Positions 33,001-41,441 of a DNA stretch of 55,614 nucleotides are shown piece by piece. The notes below the pieces were generated by a model that saw only the letters and a list, made by a program, of their open reading frames with translations, ran no database searches and was not told the origin of the DNA. Numbering within the stretch: the stretch's first letter is position 1; each line of letters opens with the position of its first letter. The position numbers and the translations under genes are program-made. The stretch is from Rhodocyclaceae bacterium. Lineage in GTDB: Bacteria; Pseudomonadota; Gammaproteobacteria; Burkholderiales; Rhodocyclaceae. The stretch is taken from NCBI GenBank assembly GCA_026646875.1, contig JAPKHL010000027.1:1-55614 (forward strand). Reading direction: 5' to 3'.

Positions 33001-35336
33001 TTTCCGCCCAGGCCGTAGCGGACGCCGACCCAGAAGCTGCGCGGTGCGCCGGGCGCGAGGAAGGATTCGCGCCGCCAGGCGTCCGAGTCGGGGACGAAGG
33101 CGCCGCTGGCGTCGAAGGGATTCTCGGCCAGCGCGCCGCCACTCGCGTAGCGCCGGTCGAACACATTGTCGACGCGGGCAAAGAGCGTCCACGCACGGTC
33201 GATCCGGTAATCGGCCTTCAGGTTGAGGATGGCGTAGCCGCGCGCCTTGCCGCTGCCCTCGAAGGTCCGCTCCTCGCCGAAGCTGTCGGTGGCCTCGCCG
33301 GCCTGGTGCGCGTTGTTCTCGTTGCCGCGCAGGTACTGGCTGGAATAGGCAGTCACGTCGCCGCCCAGGCGCAGGGCCGACGTGGCCTGCCAGCGCAGGG
33401 CGAGCTTGAAGCTGTGCTCGGGAATGCCGGGCAGGCGGTTGCCGGACTTGACGAGAATCTCGTCGTCCTGACCGTCGGCGGTGCACTCGGGCGCGGTGCC
33501 GCGCGTGCTGTTGTTCTCGGCGAGCAGGCAGGCCGAGTTGCGGAAGCTGGCGCGGACCCAGCCGTAGGCGAGCTGCCAGTCGACGTTGCCGAGCTTGCCG
33601 TCGAGCGCAAGCTCGAGGCCGTCGCGACGGGTCTTGCCGAAGTTGGTGAAATAGCCCTGGCTGGTCGAGGTGCCGACGAAGAGGATGTCGTCCTTGCTGT
33701 CGGTGCGGTAGAGCGCAGCGCTCCAGTGGGTGTTGCCGGCCAGCGTGCCGCGGCCACCGAATTCGAGGGTGCGCGCCACCACCTGCTTGAGGTAGGGATC
33801 GGCGGCCATGGCGTTGGGCAGCGAGCAGGGGTTGGCCGGATCGGCGCAACCCAGTTCGATCGGCGTCGGTGCGCGGCTGCCCTGGTTGAATCCGCCGTAC
33901 AGGGTAAGCGCCGGCGCGGCCTGCCAGGAAAGACCGAGGGCCGGGTTGAGCTTGCGCCAGGTGTAGTCGGCGTCGAGGTTGGGCGCCACCGGATTGAGCT
34001 GGTCGACGTTGCGGATGTGCGTGTGGTTGTAGCGCGCGGCAGCGGTCAGGAACCAGTTCGGCGCCAGCGTCCAGGTGTCGGTGAAATACAGGCTGGCGGT
34101 GCGCGTGCGGCCGTGCAGTTCGTTCTCGAGCTCTTCCTCCTCGGTCGGCACGACGCCGCGCGAGGCGTCGAGGTAGCCGATTTCCTCGCTCTGGCGGAAG
34201 CGTGCGCGCGACTGCTCGAGGCTGGCGCCGACGGCCAGCTGATGCGCGCCGGCGGTGCGGCTCCACTGGGCGGTGACGCCCCAGCTTTCCTGGCGGGTGC
34301 GCGTGCGGTTGTTGGCACCGCTCTCGAGGTTGAGGCCGCTGCCGCCCTCGGCGAGATCGTGCGGGCCGCCCTCGAACTCGTCGTTGCCGTCGCCGTTGAG
34401 GGTGCGCGTGCGGGTGGTGCGGTAGTAGACGTTGCCGGAGAGGCGCGTCGCTTCGTCGAGCCAGTGACTGCCGGCAAGGCTGAGCTGGGTCTGGGTGTTC
34501 CAGGTGGTATCCGGGTGCGTGAAGATCTGCGCGCGGCGCTGCGCGAGCATCGACTCCGGCGCCAGACCGTTGCCGGTCAGCTCGCTGTCGCCGTGCGCCA
34601 GGGAGAGATCGAGGTCGCTGCGCTCACCGCGCCAGGAGAGCTTGCCGAAAACCTGCGCGACGTCCGAGCGCGAATGCTCGCGCCAGCCGTCCTCGCGGTA
34701 GCCGCTCGCCGCGACGTACCAGCCGAGATGGCCGTTGTTGCCGCCATGCTCGATCTCGGCGGCGGCGCGTCCGAAGTTACCGGCCTTGACCTCGCCCTCG
34801 GTGCGGCGGAAGCGGAAGCCATCCTTGGTGGTCACGGCCAGCGCGCCGCCGAGGGTGTTGAGGCCGAACAGCGGATTGGAGCCGGGAATCACCGTCAGGC
34901 TGTCGATCGCGACCTGCGGGATCATGTCCCAGTTGACCGTATCGCCGAAGGGGGTGTTGGCGCGCACGCCATCGACATACACGGAGAGGCCCTGCGCGGT
35001 GCCGAGCAGCGGCGAGACGGTGAAACCGCGATAGTTGAGGTCGGGCTGGAAGGGGTTGCCCTGCGTTTCGTTGAGATTGACGCCGGGCAGGAGGGCGCCG
35101 AGCGCGTCAGGCAGCGCGCTCTGCTGCGCGTCGTCGAGCGCGGCATCGCCGACGTGGCGGACGTTGCCGGGGATCTGTTCGAGCGGACGCTCGACCCCGG
35201 GCAGCGGCGCGGTGCCGATAACCCGCACCGGCGGTGTCTCGACGCGCGGCGCGGGGGCCTCGGCGCGGGCGCCGGGGGCAAAGGCGAGCGCCAGGGCGGC
35301 GCAAAGGGGGTGCAGCGGGGTGACCCGGTTCCTCAT
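32997..35336 (-). CDS. TonB-dependent outer-membrane receptor of the quinoprotein operon
   Basis: 779 residues with a signal peptide. Plug domain (NVRHVGDAALDDAQQSALPDALGALLPGVNLNETQGNPFQPDLNYRGF, YVDGVRANTPFGDTVNWDMIP) and 22-strand-type barrel ending SFWVGVRYGLGGK, close in style to the YncD/PqqU-like and uncharacterised receptors. It is co-transcribed with its own TonB and with SoxYZ-like and metallohydrolase genes of quinoprotein systems. Candidate substrates by context are PQQ, a lanthanide chelate or another metal complex; sequence alone does not decide. Confidence 0.9.
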   Translation of the reverse strand: MRNRVTPLHPLCAALALAFAPGARAEAPAPRVETPPVRVIGTAPLPGVERPLEQIPGNVRHVGDAALDDAQQSALPDALGALLPGVNLNETQGNPFQPDLNYRGFTVSPLLGTAQGLSVYVDGVRANTPFGDTVNWDMIPQVAIDSLTVIPGSNPLFGLNTLGGALAVTTKDGFRFRRTEGEVKAGNFGRAAAEIEHGGNNGHLGWYVAASGYREDGWREHSRSDVAQVFGKLSWRGERSDLDLSLAHGDSELTGNGLAPESMLAQRRAQIFTHPDTTWNTQTQLSLAGSHWLDEATRLSGNVYYRTTRTRTLNGDGNDEFEGGPHDLAEGGSGLNLESGANNRTRTRQESWGVTAQWSRTAGAHQLAVGASLEQSRARFRQSEEIGYLDASRGVVPTEEEELENELHGRTRTASLYFTDTWTLAPNWFLTAAARYNHTHIRNVDQLNPVAPNLDADYTWRKLNPALGLSWQAAPALTLYGGFNQGSRAPTPIELGCADPANPCSLPNAMAADPYLKQVVARTLEFGGRGTLAGNTHWSAALYRTDSKDDILFVGTSTSQGYFTNFGKTRRDGLELALDGKLGNVDWQLAYGWVRASFRNSACLLAENNSTRGTAPECTADGQDDEILVKSGNRLPGIPEHSFKLALRWQATSALRLGGDVTAYSSQYLRGNENNAHQAGEATDSFGEERTFEGSGKARGYAILNLKADYRIDRAWTLFARVDNVFDRRYASGGALAENPFDASGAFVPDSDAWRRESFLAPGAPRSFWVGVRYGLGGK

Positions 35337-35349
35337 TCTTTTTTTCCTC

Positions 35350-36111
35350 TCAACTACGTTTCAGCGAATAAACCACGGGAATGTCGATGCTCAGCTCGGC
35401 CACCCGGAAGTCCGCCGGCAAGGGCGGGAAGACCGTGGCCTGGACGAACTGCAGCGCATGCTGGTCGAGCACATCGAAACCGCTCGAGTGCAGCAGCTCG
35501 ACGCCTCGCACGCCCCCCTCGCGGGTCAGGCGCAGGCGCAGCGTGACGGCACCCTCCCAGCCGCGCAAGGCGGCCAGGCGGGGGTATTGCTGGCGGCCGG
35601 CGAGCAGGTCGCCGAGCTGGCGGGCGTAGCGCGCCAGCGCCGCCGGATCGGGCGGCGCCGCAACAGCCTCGCGTGCTGCCGGAACGACCGCAGGGGAAGC
35701 TTCCGCCAGGACCGGAGCCGGCCGGGACGGGGTGGGGATGGGCGCGGGGACGGCGAGCGGTGCCGGCGCGGCGTCGAGCGGTTCGACCGGGGCCGGCGGG
35801 GGTTGGCGGGTAACGCTGCGTGCTGCCTTCGGCGCCGGCGAGCGCGCTGCCAGACGCGCGGGCGGCGTCGGCGCCGCGCGCGGAGGCGGCGGCGGTTCGG
35901 CGGCGGGCGCGGCCGCAGGTATGGCAGGAGCGGCGTCGACCACCGCCGGCATCTCGAGACGCAAGCGCAGCGGCGGCGGATCGGCGAGCGCCCCCGGCGG
36001 CTGCCAGCCCGGGCCGGCGAGCAGCGCCACGTGCGTCGCCAGCGACAGGCCCAGTGCCCAGCCGGGCAATCTGGCGCCCGTCTGGACGCAACCGTGTGCC
36101 AGCGGATCCAT
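35350..36111 (-). CDS. TonB-family energy transducer
   Basis: 253 residues: an N-terminal membrane anchor (about 18-33), a long Pro/Ala-rich periplasmic spacer (about 45-160), then a TonB C-terminal domain (YPRLAALRGWEGAVTLRLRLTREGGVRGVELLHSSGFDVLDQHALQFVQ, ending FPPLPADFRVAELSIDIPVVYSLKRS). It transmits proton-motive force to the receptor encoded 13 bases downstream. No exbB/exbD in the window, so it must share those of the cell. Confidence 0.93.
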   Translation of the reverse strand: MDPLAHGCVQTGARLPGWALGLSLATHVALLAGPGWQPPGALADPPPLRLRLEMPAVVDAAPAIPAAAPAAEPPPPPRAAPTPPARLAARSPAPKAARSVTRQPPPAPVEPLDAAPAPLAVPAPIPTPSRPAPVLAEASPAVVPAAREAVAAPPDPAALARYARQLGDLLAGRQQYPRLAALRGWEGAVTLRLRLTREGGVRGVELLHSSGFDVLDQHALQFVQATVFPPLPADFRVAELSIDIPVVYSLKRS

Positions 36112-36119
36112 GCGCCGCC

Positions 36120-37094
36120 TCAGCGCTGTCCCGCGCGTGCCAGGGCGCGCTGCTCGGCGGCCGGATACAGGTGCACCACCGAACGGCGGTACTCCGCCTC
36201 GGCCAGGGCGATCCGGCGGATCGATGCGGGCACCGGCAGGGCCAGCACCTCCGTCATGTCCAGCCCGCGCTCGGCGGCGTCATTCAGGGTCCGCTCCAGC
36301 CAGCCGAGGTAGGCGCGCGTCTGCGCGATCGCCCCGCCATCGCGGCTGACCGGCCCGTGTCCGGGCACCACCAGCGCGGCCCCGGTGGCCTCCAGCCGGT
36401 CAAGGGCGGACAGCCAGTTGCCGAGGTGGGCGTGCGGCGTGGTCGGCGCGCGTTCGTTGAACACCAGGTCGCTGGCGAAGAGCACGCCGGTGGTCCGGTC
36501 GTACAGCGCGAGGTCGGCCTCGGTGTGCCCGCCGAGCGCGAGCACCTCGAAGTCGTGCCGGCCGACACGCAGGGGGCCGGGGGCGAGCGGGTTGGGCGGC
36601 ACCACGACCTCGGTGCCGCGCATCCAGTCACCCGACATGCGATAGAGATTTTCGGCGAAGGCGTTGCCGTCGGCGGCGATGCCGCGAATGGTCGCCGGCA
36701 GGGCGAACAGGCGGTCGGCGGGAAAGGCCTGGTTGCCGAGGAAATGGTCGGGATGGAAGTGCGTGTTGAGGACCATCGCGACCGGTTCGTCGGTGACGCT
36801 GGCAATCGCCGCGAGCAGCTGTTCGCCATAGCGCTTCGACGAGCCGGTGTCGATCACCACGACGCCGGCGCCGGTGGCCACGAAGGCGGTATTGACGATG
36901 TTGCCGCCATTCTCGGTGGTGAAGTCCTCGCGTCGGCCGACGACCACCCAGGTGTTCTCGGCGATCCGTTCGGGGCGCAGGCCATAGTCGAAGCGTCCGG
37001 CGTCGGCGGCCAGGGCCGTGGCCACGGTCACGCCGGCGGGAGCAAGCCCGGCCAGGGCGCACAGGCTGAGGGCGAGCATCAGGATCTTCTTCAC
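36120..37094 (-). CDS. Quinoprotein relay system zinc metallohydrolase (SoxH-like, MBL fold)
   Basis: 324 residues from a GTG at 37094, overlapping the previous stop as GTGA. Signal peptide (KKILMLALSLCALAGLAPAG), metallo-beta-lactamase motifs NTHFHPDHFLGN, GGHTEADLALY, FASDLVFNE and VPGHGP. This family regularly accompanies a SoxYZ-like carrier near PQQ-dependent dehydrogenases; a periplasmic thiol/hydrolase role is presumed but unproven. Confidence 0.9.
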   Translation of the reverse strand: MKKILMLALSLCALAGLAPAGVTVATALAADAGRFDYGLRPERIAENTWVVVGRREDFTTENGGNIVNTAFVATGAGVVVIDTGSSKRYGEQLLAAIASVTDEPVAMVLNTHFHPDHFLGNQAFPADRLFALPATIRGIAADGNAFAENLYRMSGDWMRGTEVVVPPNPLAPGPLRVGRHDFEVLALGGHTEADLALYDRTTGVLFASDLVFNERAPTTPHAHLGNWLSALDRLEATGAALVVPGHGPVSRDGGAIAQTRAYLGWLERTLNDAAERGLDMTEVLALPVPASIRRIALAEAEYRRSVVHLYPAAEQRALARAGQR

Positions 37095-37924
37095 GGCGCA
37101 ATCCTCGCGTTGATGGCGTTGCCGTTGTTGTCGCGGCCGCTCACGACGATCGGGCCGGCCGCGCGGGCGGGCGGCAGGTCGAGGGTGAAGACGGGATTCT
37201 CCGATACCGGTTCGAACGCCTCGATACGCATCAGTTCCTTGCCGCCGGCCTCGGTCACCTTCAGGTCCTGGACGAAGAAGGCGGGAATGCCGGGAGCCAG
37301 TCCGGTGTCCATCGGGTGGATGATGCGCAGGCGCAGGCGCACCGGCTCGTTCCCCTGCCCGGGCTTGCCGCCCTTCCCCGCCTGCGCCGGGGCGCTGGCC
37401 TCGGGGGCCTCGGCAACGGGTAGCCACAGGCGGCCGCTCACCTCGCCGAGCTTGCTCTGCCATTCCGGCGAAGCGGAACCGGTGGAGGGCGCGGTGCACC
37501 CGCCGCCGGCGGTGTTGACCCAGGTGCCGCCGACATGCCAGACGCCGTCGGCGGTCTGCGCGGCGGCCCGGATCGGCGTCGACTGCTGCAGCTTGACGCG
37601 GAAGCCCAGGCTGGCGAGCGCACCCTGCGGATAGAAGCGGAGGATCTCGAGGATCGGGTTGAAGTCGGCGAACACGGTGACCTTGCGTACCCCGGGCAGG
37701 CCGGAGGCGTCCACCCGCACCGGGACGTTCATCGAGTCCTCGGCGGTGACCGGCGCGGTGACGCGGACGCGGTCGTCGAAGACGACGCGCTGTCCCGGGA
37801 AATACAGTTTGCGCATGTCCTCCCAGCGCGCGGATTCGAGGGGGTCGCGGGCGGGGGCCGCCAGGCCGGGCGAGGCCAGCAGGCACGAGGTACAGGCAAG
37901 CAGGGTGGCGATGAATAGCCGCAT
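37091..37924 (-). CDS. Quinoprotein dehydrogenase-associated SoxYZ-like carrier
   Basis: 277 residues with a signal peptide. The N-terminal half is SoxY-like and carries the covalent carrier Cys in NTAGGGCTAPS at about residue 143. The C-terminal half is SoxZ-like (VRLRLRIIHPMDTG, FFVQDLKVTEAGGKELMRIEA, FTLDLPP...GPIVVSGRDNNGN). It is thus a fused SoxYZ in which the Cys is internal rather than C-terminal. First gene of a long operon under a sigma-54-type promoter (37994-38008). Function in alcohol oxidation unknown. Confidence 0.9.
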   Translation of the reverse strand: MRLFIATLLACTSCLLASPGLAAPARDPLESARWEDMRKLYFPGQRVVFDDRVRVTAPVTAEDSMNVPVRVDASGLPGVRKVTVFADFNPILEILRFYPQGALASLGFRVKLQQSTPIRAAAQTADGVWHVGGTWVNTAGGGCTAPSTGSASPEWQSKLGEVSGRLWLPVAEAPEASAPAQAGKGGKPGQGNEPVRLRLRIIHPMDTGLAPGIPAFFVQDLKVTEAGGKELMRIEAFEPVSENPVFTLDLPPARAAGPIVVSGRDNNGNAINARIAP

Positions 37925-37993
37925 GCGATTGTCTCCAGTCGGATCGTTCTTGTTCGGCCCGGGCGGGGAGCCCGAGGCTTCATAAGACAATAC

Positions 37994-38008
37994 GCAACTA
38001 CCGTGCCC
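37994..38008 (-). promoter_or_regulatory. Sigma-54 promoter of the SoxYZ-like operon
   Basis: Minus strand GGGCACG-GTAG-TTGC matches the -24/-12 consensus TGGCACG-N4-TTGC except for the first base. It lies 70 bases upstream of the SoxYZ-like start. Confidence 0.75.
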
Positions 38009-38084
38009 GGCCGCCGCCGGGCTGGCGAAAACACGTGCGCCGGCGCGCTTTCCGGGGGGAAAGGGGCAATTGCTCGGAAAACGC

Positions 38085-38103
38085 CTGCTCCACTTTGGAG
38101 CAG
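38085..38103. promoter_or_regulatory. Enhancer-like inverted repeat between divergent sigma-54 promoters
   Basis: CTGCTCC and GGAGCAG form perfect 7-base arms around ACTTT. It sits 119 bases upstream of the -24 box of the lanthanide-type dehydrogenase and 77 bases from the divergent SoxYZ promoter, typical activator-site distances. The core GCTCC-N5-GGAGC recurs at 49159 and 43827. Confidence 0.75.
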
Positions 38104-38221
38104 CTGGTGACATATGAAGCAAGTCATATCGTCCCCGGGAAAATCTCCGCGGACCGGCAAGGCCTTGCAGCGCCCGAAATCCGGGAATTCTTCCCGGGTT
38201 TTGCCGGGAAGGGATGGCGAC

Positions 38222-38236
38222 TGGCACGCCCCTTGC
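38222..38236 (+). promoter_or_regulatory. Sigma-54 promoter of the lanthanide-type alcohol dehydrogenase
   Basis: TGGCACG-CCCC-TTGC is a perfect -24/-12 consensus, 85 bases upstream of the ATG at 38321. Confidence 0.9.
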
Positions 38237-38320
38237 GTTTGGGATGCCTCACGGAGAGCCGCTTCCGCACCGTGCGGGCAGCGGCGTTCCGATTTGGGAT
38301 GATTACCTGGAGACAAATCA

Positions 38321-40111
38321 ATGAACTCGATGAATCAGAGGATCAAACGCAATACCGCCCCCTTCGGCCTGGCGATGATCGCTGCCGCCGTGCTGTCGAT
38401 CGGCACCGCGCACGCCGGCGTGTCGGACGCGGATATTGTGAACGACGCCAAGACCGCCGATAACGTGGTCAGCTATGGCATGGGTACCCAGGGTCAGCGT
38501 TTCTCGCCGCTGAACAAGATCAACACGCAGACCGTCAAGAACCTGGTTCCGGTGTGGTCGTTCTCCTTCGGCGGGGAAAAGCAGCGCGGTCAGGAATCGC
38601 AGCCGCTGATTCATGACGGCAAGATGTTCGTCACCGCCTCGTACAGCCGCATCTTCGCGCTCGACGCGAAGACCGGCAAGAAGCTGTGGAAGTACGAGCA
38701 CCGCCTGCCGGAAGGCATCATGCCCTGCTGCGACGTGGTCAACCGCGGCGCCGCCCTGTACGGCGACCTCGTCATCTTCGGCACGCTGGACGCCCAGGTC
38801 GTCGCCCTGAACAAGGACACCGGCAAGGTCGTGTGGAAGGAGAAGGTCGACGAGTACTCCGCCGGCTACTCGATGACCGCCGCACCGATCGTCGTCAAGG
38901 GCAAGGTCATCACCGGCGTGTCCGGTGGCGAATTCGGCATCGTCGGCCGCATCGAGGCCCGCGACGCGCTGACCGGCAAGCTGGTGTGGACGCGCCCGAC
39001 GGTCGAGGGCCACATGGGCTACACCTACGACAAGGATGGCAACAAGAAGGAAAACGGCATCAGCGGCACGACCAATGCCACCTGGACCGGCGACCTCTGG
39101 CAGACCGGCGGCGCGGCCACCTGGCACGGCGCCACCTACGATCCGGAAACCAACCTGATCTTCGCCGGCACCGGCAACCCGGCGCCGTGGAACAGCCACC
39201 TGCGCCCCGGCGACAACCTCTTCTCGTCCTCGACCGTGGCCATCGACGCCGACACCGGCAAGATCGCCTGGCACTACCAGAACACCCCGCACGATGGCTG
39301 GGACTTCGACGGCGTGAACGAATTCGTCTCCTTCGACTACAAGGATCCGAAGACCGGCAAGGTCATCAAGGCCGGTGGCAAGGCCGACCGCAACGGCTTC
39401 TTCTTCGTGAACGACCGCACCAACGGCAAGCTGCTCAACGCCTTCCCGTTCGTGAACAAGATCACCTGGGCCAAGGGCATCGACCTGAAGACCGGCCGTC
39501 CGCTCTATGTTGACGAGAACCGTCCGGGCAACCCGGCGAAGAGCGCCGACGGCAAGAAGGGCGAGGTCGTCTTCGCCGCGCCGTCCTTCCTCGGTGGCAA
39601 GAACCAGCAGCAGATCGCCTTCAACCCGCAGACCGGTTATTTCTACGTGCCGGCCAACGAGTGGGGCATGGACATCTGGAACGAGCCGGTCTCCTACAAG
39701 AAGGGCGCGGCCTACCTCGGCGCCGGCTTCACGATCAAGCCGCTGCACGACGACTTCATCGGCGCGCTGCGCGCGGTCGACCCGACCACCGGCAAGATCG
39801 TCTGGGAGAAGAAGAACTACGCTCCGCTGTGGGGTGGCGTCATGACCACCGGCGGCGGCCTGACCTTCTACGGCACGCCCGAGGGCTACATCAAGGCGAT
39901 CGACGCCAAGACCGGCGCGGACCTCTGGAGCTTCCAGACCGGTTCCGGCGTGGTGGCTCCCCCGGTCACCTGGGAAGACGGCGGCGAGCAGTACGTTGCC
40001 GTGGTTTCCGGCTGGGGCGGCGCGGTGCCGCTGTGGGGCGGCGACGTCGCCAAGCGCGTGAACTACCTCGAGCAGGGCGGTTCGGTGTGGGTGTTCAAGC
40101 TGCACAAGTAA
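38321..40111 (+). CDS. PQQ-dependent alcohol dehydrogenase, lanthanide (PedH/XoxF-like) type
   Basis: 596 residues with a signal peptide to about residue 32 (…SIGTAHA). Eight-bladed quinoprotein propeller with tryptophan-docking repeats; the vicinal disulfide Cys136-Cys137 (MPCCDVV) stacks on PQQ. The metal/catalytic segment reads [13 protein letters not shown]: catalytic Asp328 is followed two residues later by Asp330, the extra acidic ligand that marks lanthanide-dependent enzymes (Ca enzymes have Ala or Ser). Soluble periplasmic; oxidises primary alcohols to aldehydes and passes electrons to a cytochrome c. No fused haem domain. Followed by a strong terminator, so monocistronic. Confidence 0.93.
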   Translation: MNSMNQRIKRNTAPFGLAMIAAAVLSIGTAHAGVSDADIVNDAKTADNVVSYGMGTQGQRFSPLNKINTQTVKNLVPVWSFSFGGEKQRGQESQPLIHDGKMFVTASYSRIFALDAKTGKKLWKYEHRLPEGIMPCCDVVNRGAALYGDLVIFGTLDAQVVALNKDTGKVVWKEKVDEYSAGYSMTAAPIVVKGKVITGVSGGEFGIVGRIEARDALTGKLVWTRPTVEGHMGYTYDKDGNKKENGISGTTNATWTGDLWQTGGAATWHGATYDPETNLIFAGTGNPAPWNSHLRPGDNLFSSSTVAIDADTGKIAWHYQNTPHDGWDFDGVNEFVSFDYKDPKTGKVIKAGGKADRNGFFFVNDRTNGKLLNAFPFVNKITWAKGIDLKTGRPLYVDENRPGNPAKSADGKKGEVVFAAPSFLGGKNQQQIAFNPQTGYFYVPANEWGMDIWNEPVSYKKGAAYLGAGFTIKPLHDDFIGALRAVDPTTGKIVWEKKNYAPLWGGVMTTGGGLTFYGTPEGYIKAIDAKTGADLWSFQTGSGVVAPPVTWEDGGEQYVAVVSGWGGAVPLWGGDVAKRVNYLEQGGSVWVFKLHK

Positions 40112-40157
40112 GCGAATGACCGCCGCGCGCCTACGGGCGCGCGACGGGGCATCCGGC

Positions 40158-40193
40158 GGCACGGGCGTTTCGACGCCCGTGCCGTTTTTTTTT
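40158..40193 (+). terminator. Intrinsic terminator after the lanthanide-type dehydrogenase
   Basis: GGCACGGGCGT and ACGCCCGTGCC form an 11-pair stem with a TTCG loop, followed by G and nine T. Confidence 0.95.
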
Positions 40194-40221
40194 GCGGGTG
40201 CGCGGCCGGCCCCCGCAGCGC

Positions 40222-40716
40222 TCATTTCCGCCCGCGCGTCTCGACGTAGCTGCGCAGGGCCCACACCGCCTCCTGCGGGAGGATGCCCTCCCACGGCGGC
40301 ATGTGCTCGACCCCGAGCAGCACCTTGCCCTTCAGCACCGAGCGCCGGAAGTGCTCGTCGGCATCGGCCAGGCAGCGGCGCTTCAACCCGGCATCCCCGA
40401 CCCGGCGGCAGAAGCGGCCGATCAGCTGCAGGGTGGGCGCGGGACCGCGCCCGGAAGCCTCCTCGCCGTGGCAACGCTGGCAGTTGGCGCGATACAGCAC
40501 CTCGCCGGCGAGCACCGCCCGGGCGTCGCCGCGATAGGGATTTTCCGTCCGCCAGGCGGCGCCGAGTGCCGGGAGGTCGGCCAGTACGGAGGTGTTGCCT
40601 GAAGCATCGCTGGCAGCGCCGGCGGCCTGCGCCGTCTGGAGCGCGGACAGGGCGGCCGCAATGGCGAATGCCGTCGCAGCGACGAGCCTGACGTGAGGGA
40701 AGACGGGGCGCGTCAT
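40222..40716 (-). CDS. PedF-like cytochrome c, accessory to the calcium-type dehydrogenase
   Basis: 164 residues, signal peptide, one haem motif CQRCH at about residue 83. Shares with the other PedF-type protein (52833-53252) the ENPYRGD segment before the haem and MPPWEGILPQEAVWALRSYVETR at the C-terminus, with the axial Met probably in the MPPWEG segment. The insertion RFCRRVGDAGLKRRCLADAD adds two Cys. Its ATG overlaps the pentapeptide gene stop. Likely electron acceptor of a quinoprotein dehydrogenase. Confidence 0.85.
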   Translation of the reverse strand: MTRPVFPHVRLVAATAFAIAAALSALQTAQAAGAASDASGNTSVLADLPALGAAWRTENPYRGDARAVLAGEVLYRANCQRCHGEEASGRGPAPTLQLIGRFCRRVGDAGLKRRCLADADEHFRRSVLKGKVLLGVEHMPPWEGILPQEAVWALRSYVETRGRK

Positions 40717-41369
40717 CGCACGGACTCCGGACAGCCCCGGCAGCCTTCGATGAAGGCATCGGCAAAGACGGCGTAACGCTGGTAGGAGCCCTGCAGGTCG
40801 GCGTCGCGCAGGTTGGTCGAGTTGAGCTTGGTTTCCTGCAGGTTGGCGTTGACGAGCCGCGCGCCGACAAACGAGGAAGAACTCGTGCGCGCTGCCTCGA
40901 GGTTGGCGGCAGTGAGGTCGGCCCCGGAAAAATCGGCGCGCATGACACGGGCGAATTCCAGGTCGGCGGCGATCAGGCGGGCGCCGCGAAAGGTGGCCAC
41001 GGGAGCATTGGCCTTGCCCAGCCGGGCCGCGGTGAGGTCGGCGCCATCGAGTTTGGCGGCAGCGAGATTGGCGCCGCGCAGGTCGGCGCGCGTCAGGTTG
41101 GCGCCCGAGAGATCGGCGCCGGCCAGGTTGCGGCCGGCCAGGTTGGCATGGCGCAGGTCGGCGCCTGGGCAGCGGGTGTAGGGCCAGATCGGACAGCCGT
41201 TGATCACCAGCGTTTCATCCTCGCCCTCGACCTCGCCGGCGGCCCGCGCCGGTGTGCCGGCGAGGGTGGCCGCCAGCAGCACGGCGCTCCCAAGCAGCAG
41301 GACGGCCTGCGTTTTCGTCCGCGCGCAGCGCCGGTCTCCGCTTTGATTCCTTGTCTCAAGCATGTTCAT
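40713..41369 (-). CDS. Secreted pentapeptide-repeat protein
   Basis: 218 residues from the ATG at 41369 (a second ATG at 41363 is equally possible). Signal peptide ending TPARA, then about 25 A(D/N)LxxA-type pentapeptide repeats (ADLRHANLAGRNLAGADLSG...), forming a right-handed beta-helix; flanking Cys pairs at NGCPIWPYTRCPG and EGCRGCPES. Pentapeptide proteins of this kind accompany quinoprotein ethanol dehydrogenase loci. Follows the dehydrogenase gene by 72 bases. Confidence 0.88.
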   Translation of the reverse strand: MNMLETRNQSGDRRCARTKTQAVLLLGSAVLLAATLAGTPARAAGEVEGEDETLVINGCPIWPYTRCPGADLRHANLAGRNLAGADLSGANLTRADLRGANLAAAKLDGADLTAARLGKANAPVATFRGARLIAADLEFARVMRADFSGADLTAANLEAARTSSSSFVGARLVNANLQETKLNSTNLRDADLQGSYQRYAVFADAFIEGCRGCPESVR

Positions 41370-41441
41370 CCCATCTCGTGATGAGGGGCGCGGCCCCGGC
41401 GGCAGCACCGCCCGGACCGCGCCCCTGCGTGTACCGCTCGA

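Noticed and set aside
40150-40948. Minus-strand frame joining the cytochrome region with a long tail opposite the lanthanide-type dehydrogenase
   Set aside because: Its tail is antisense of the dehydrogenase; the cytochrome and pentapeptide genes are in other frames with coupled starts.
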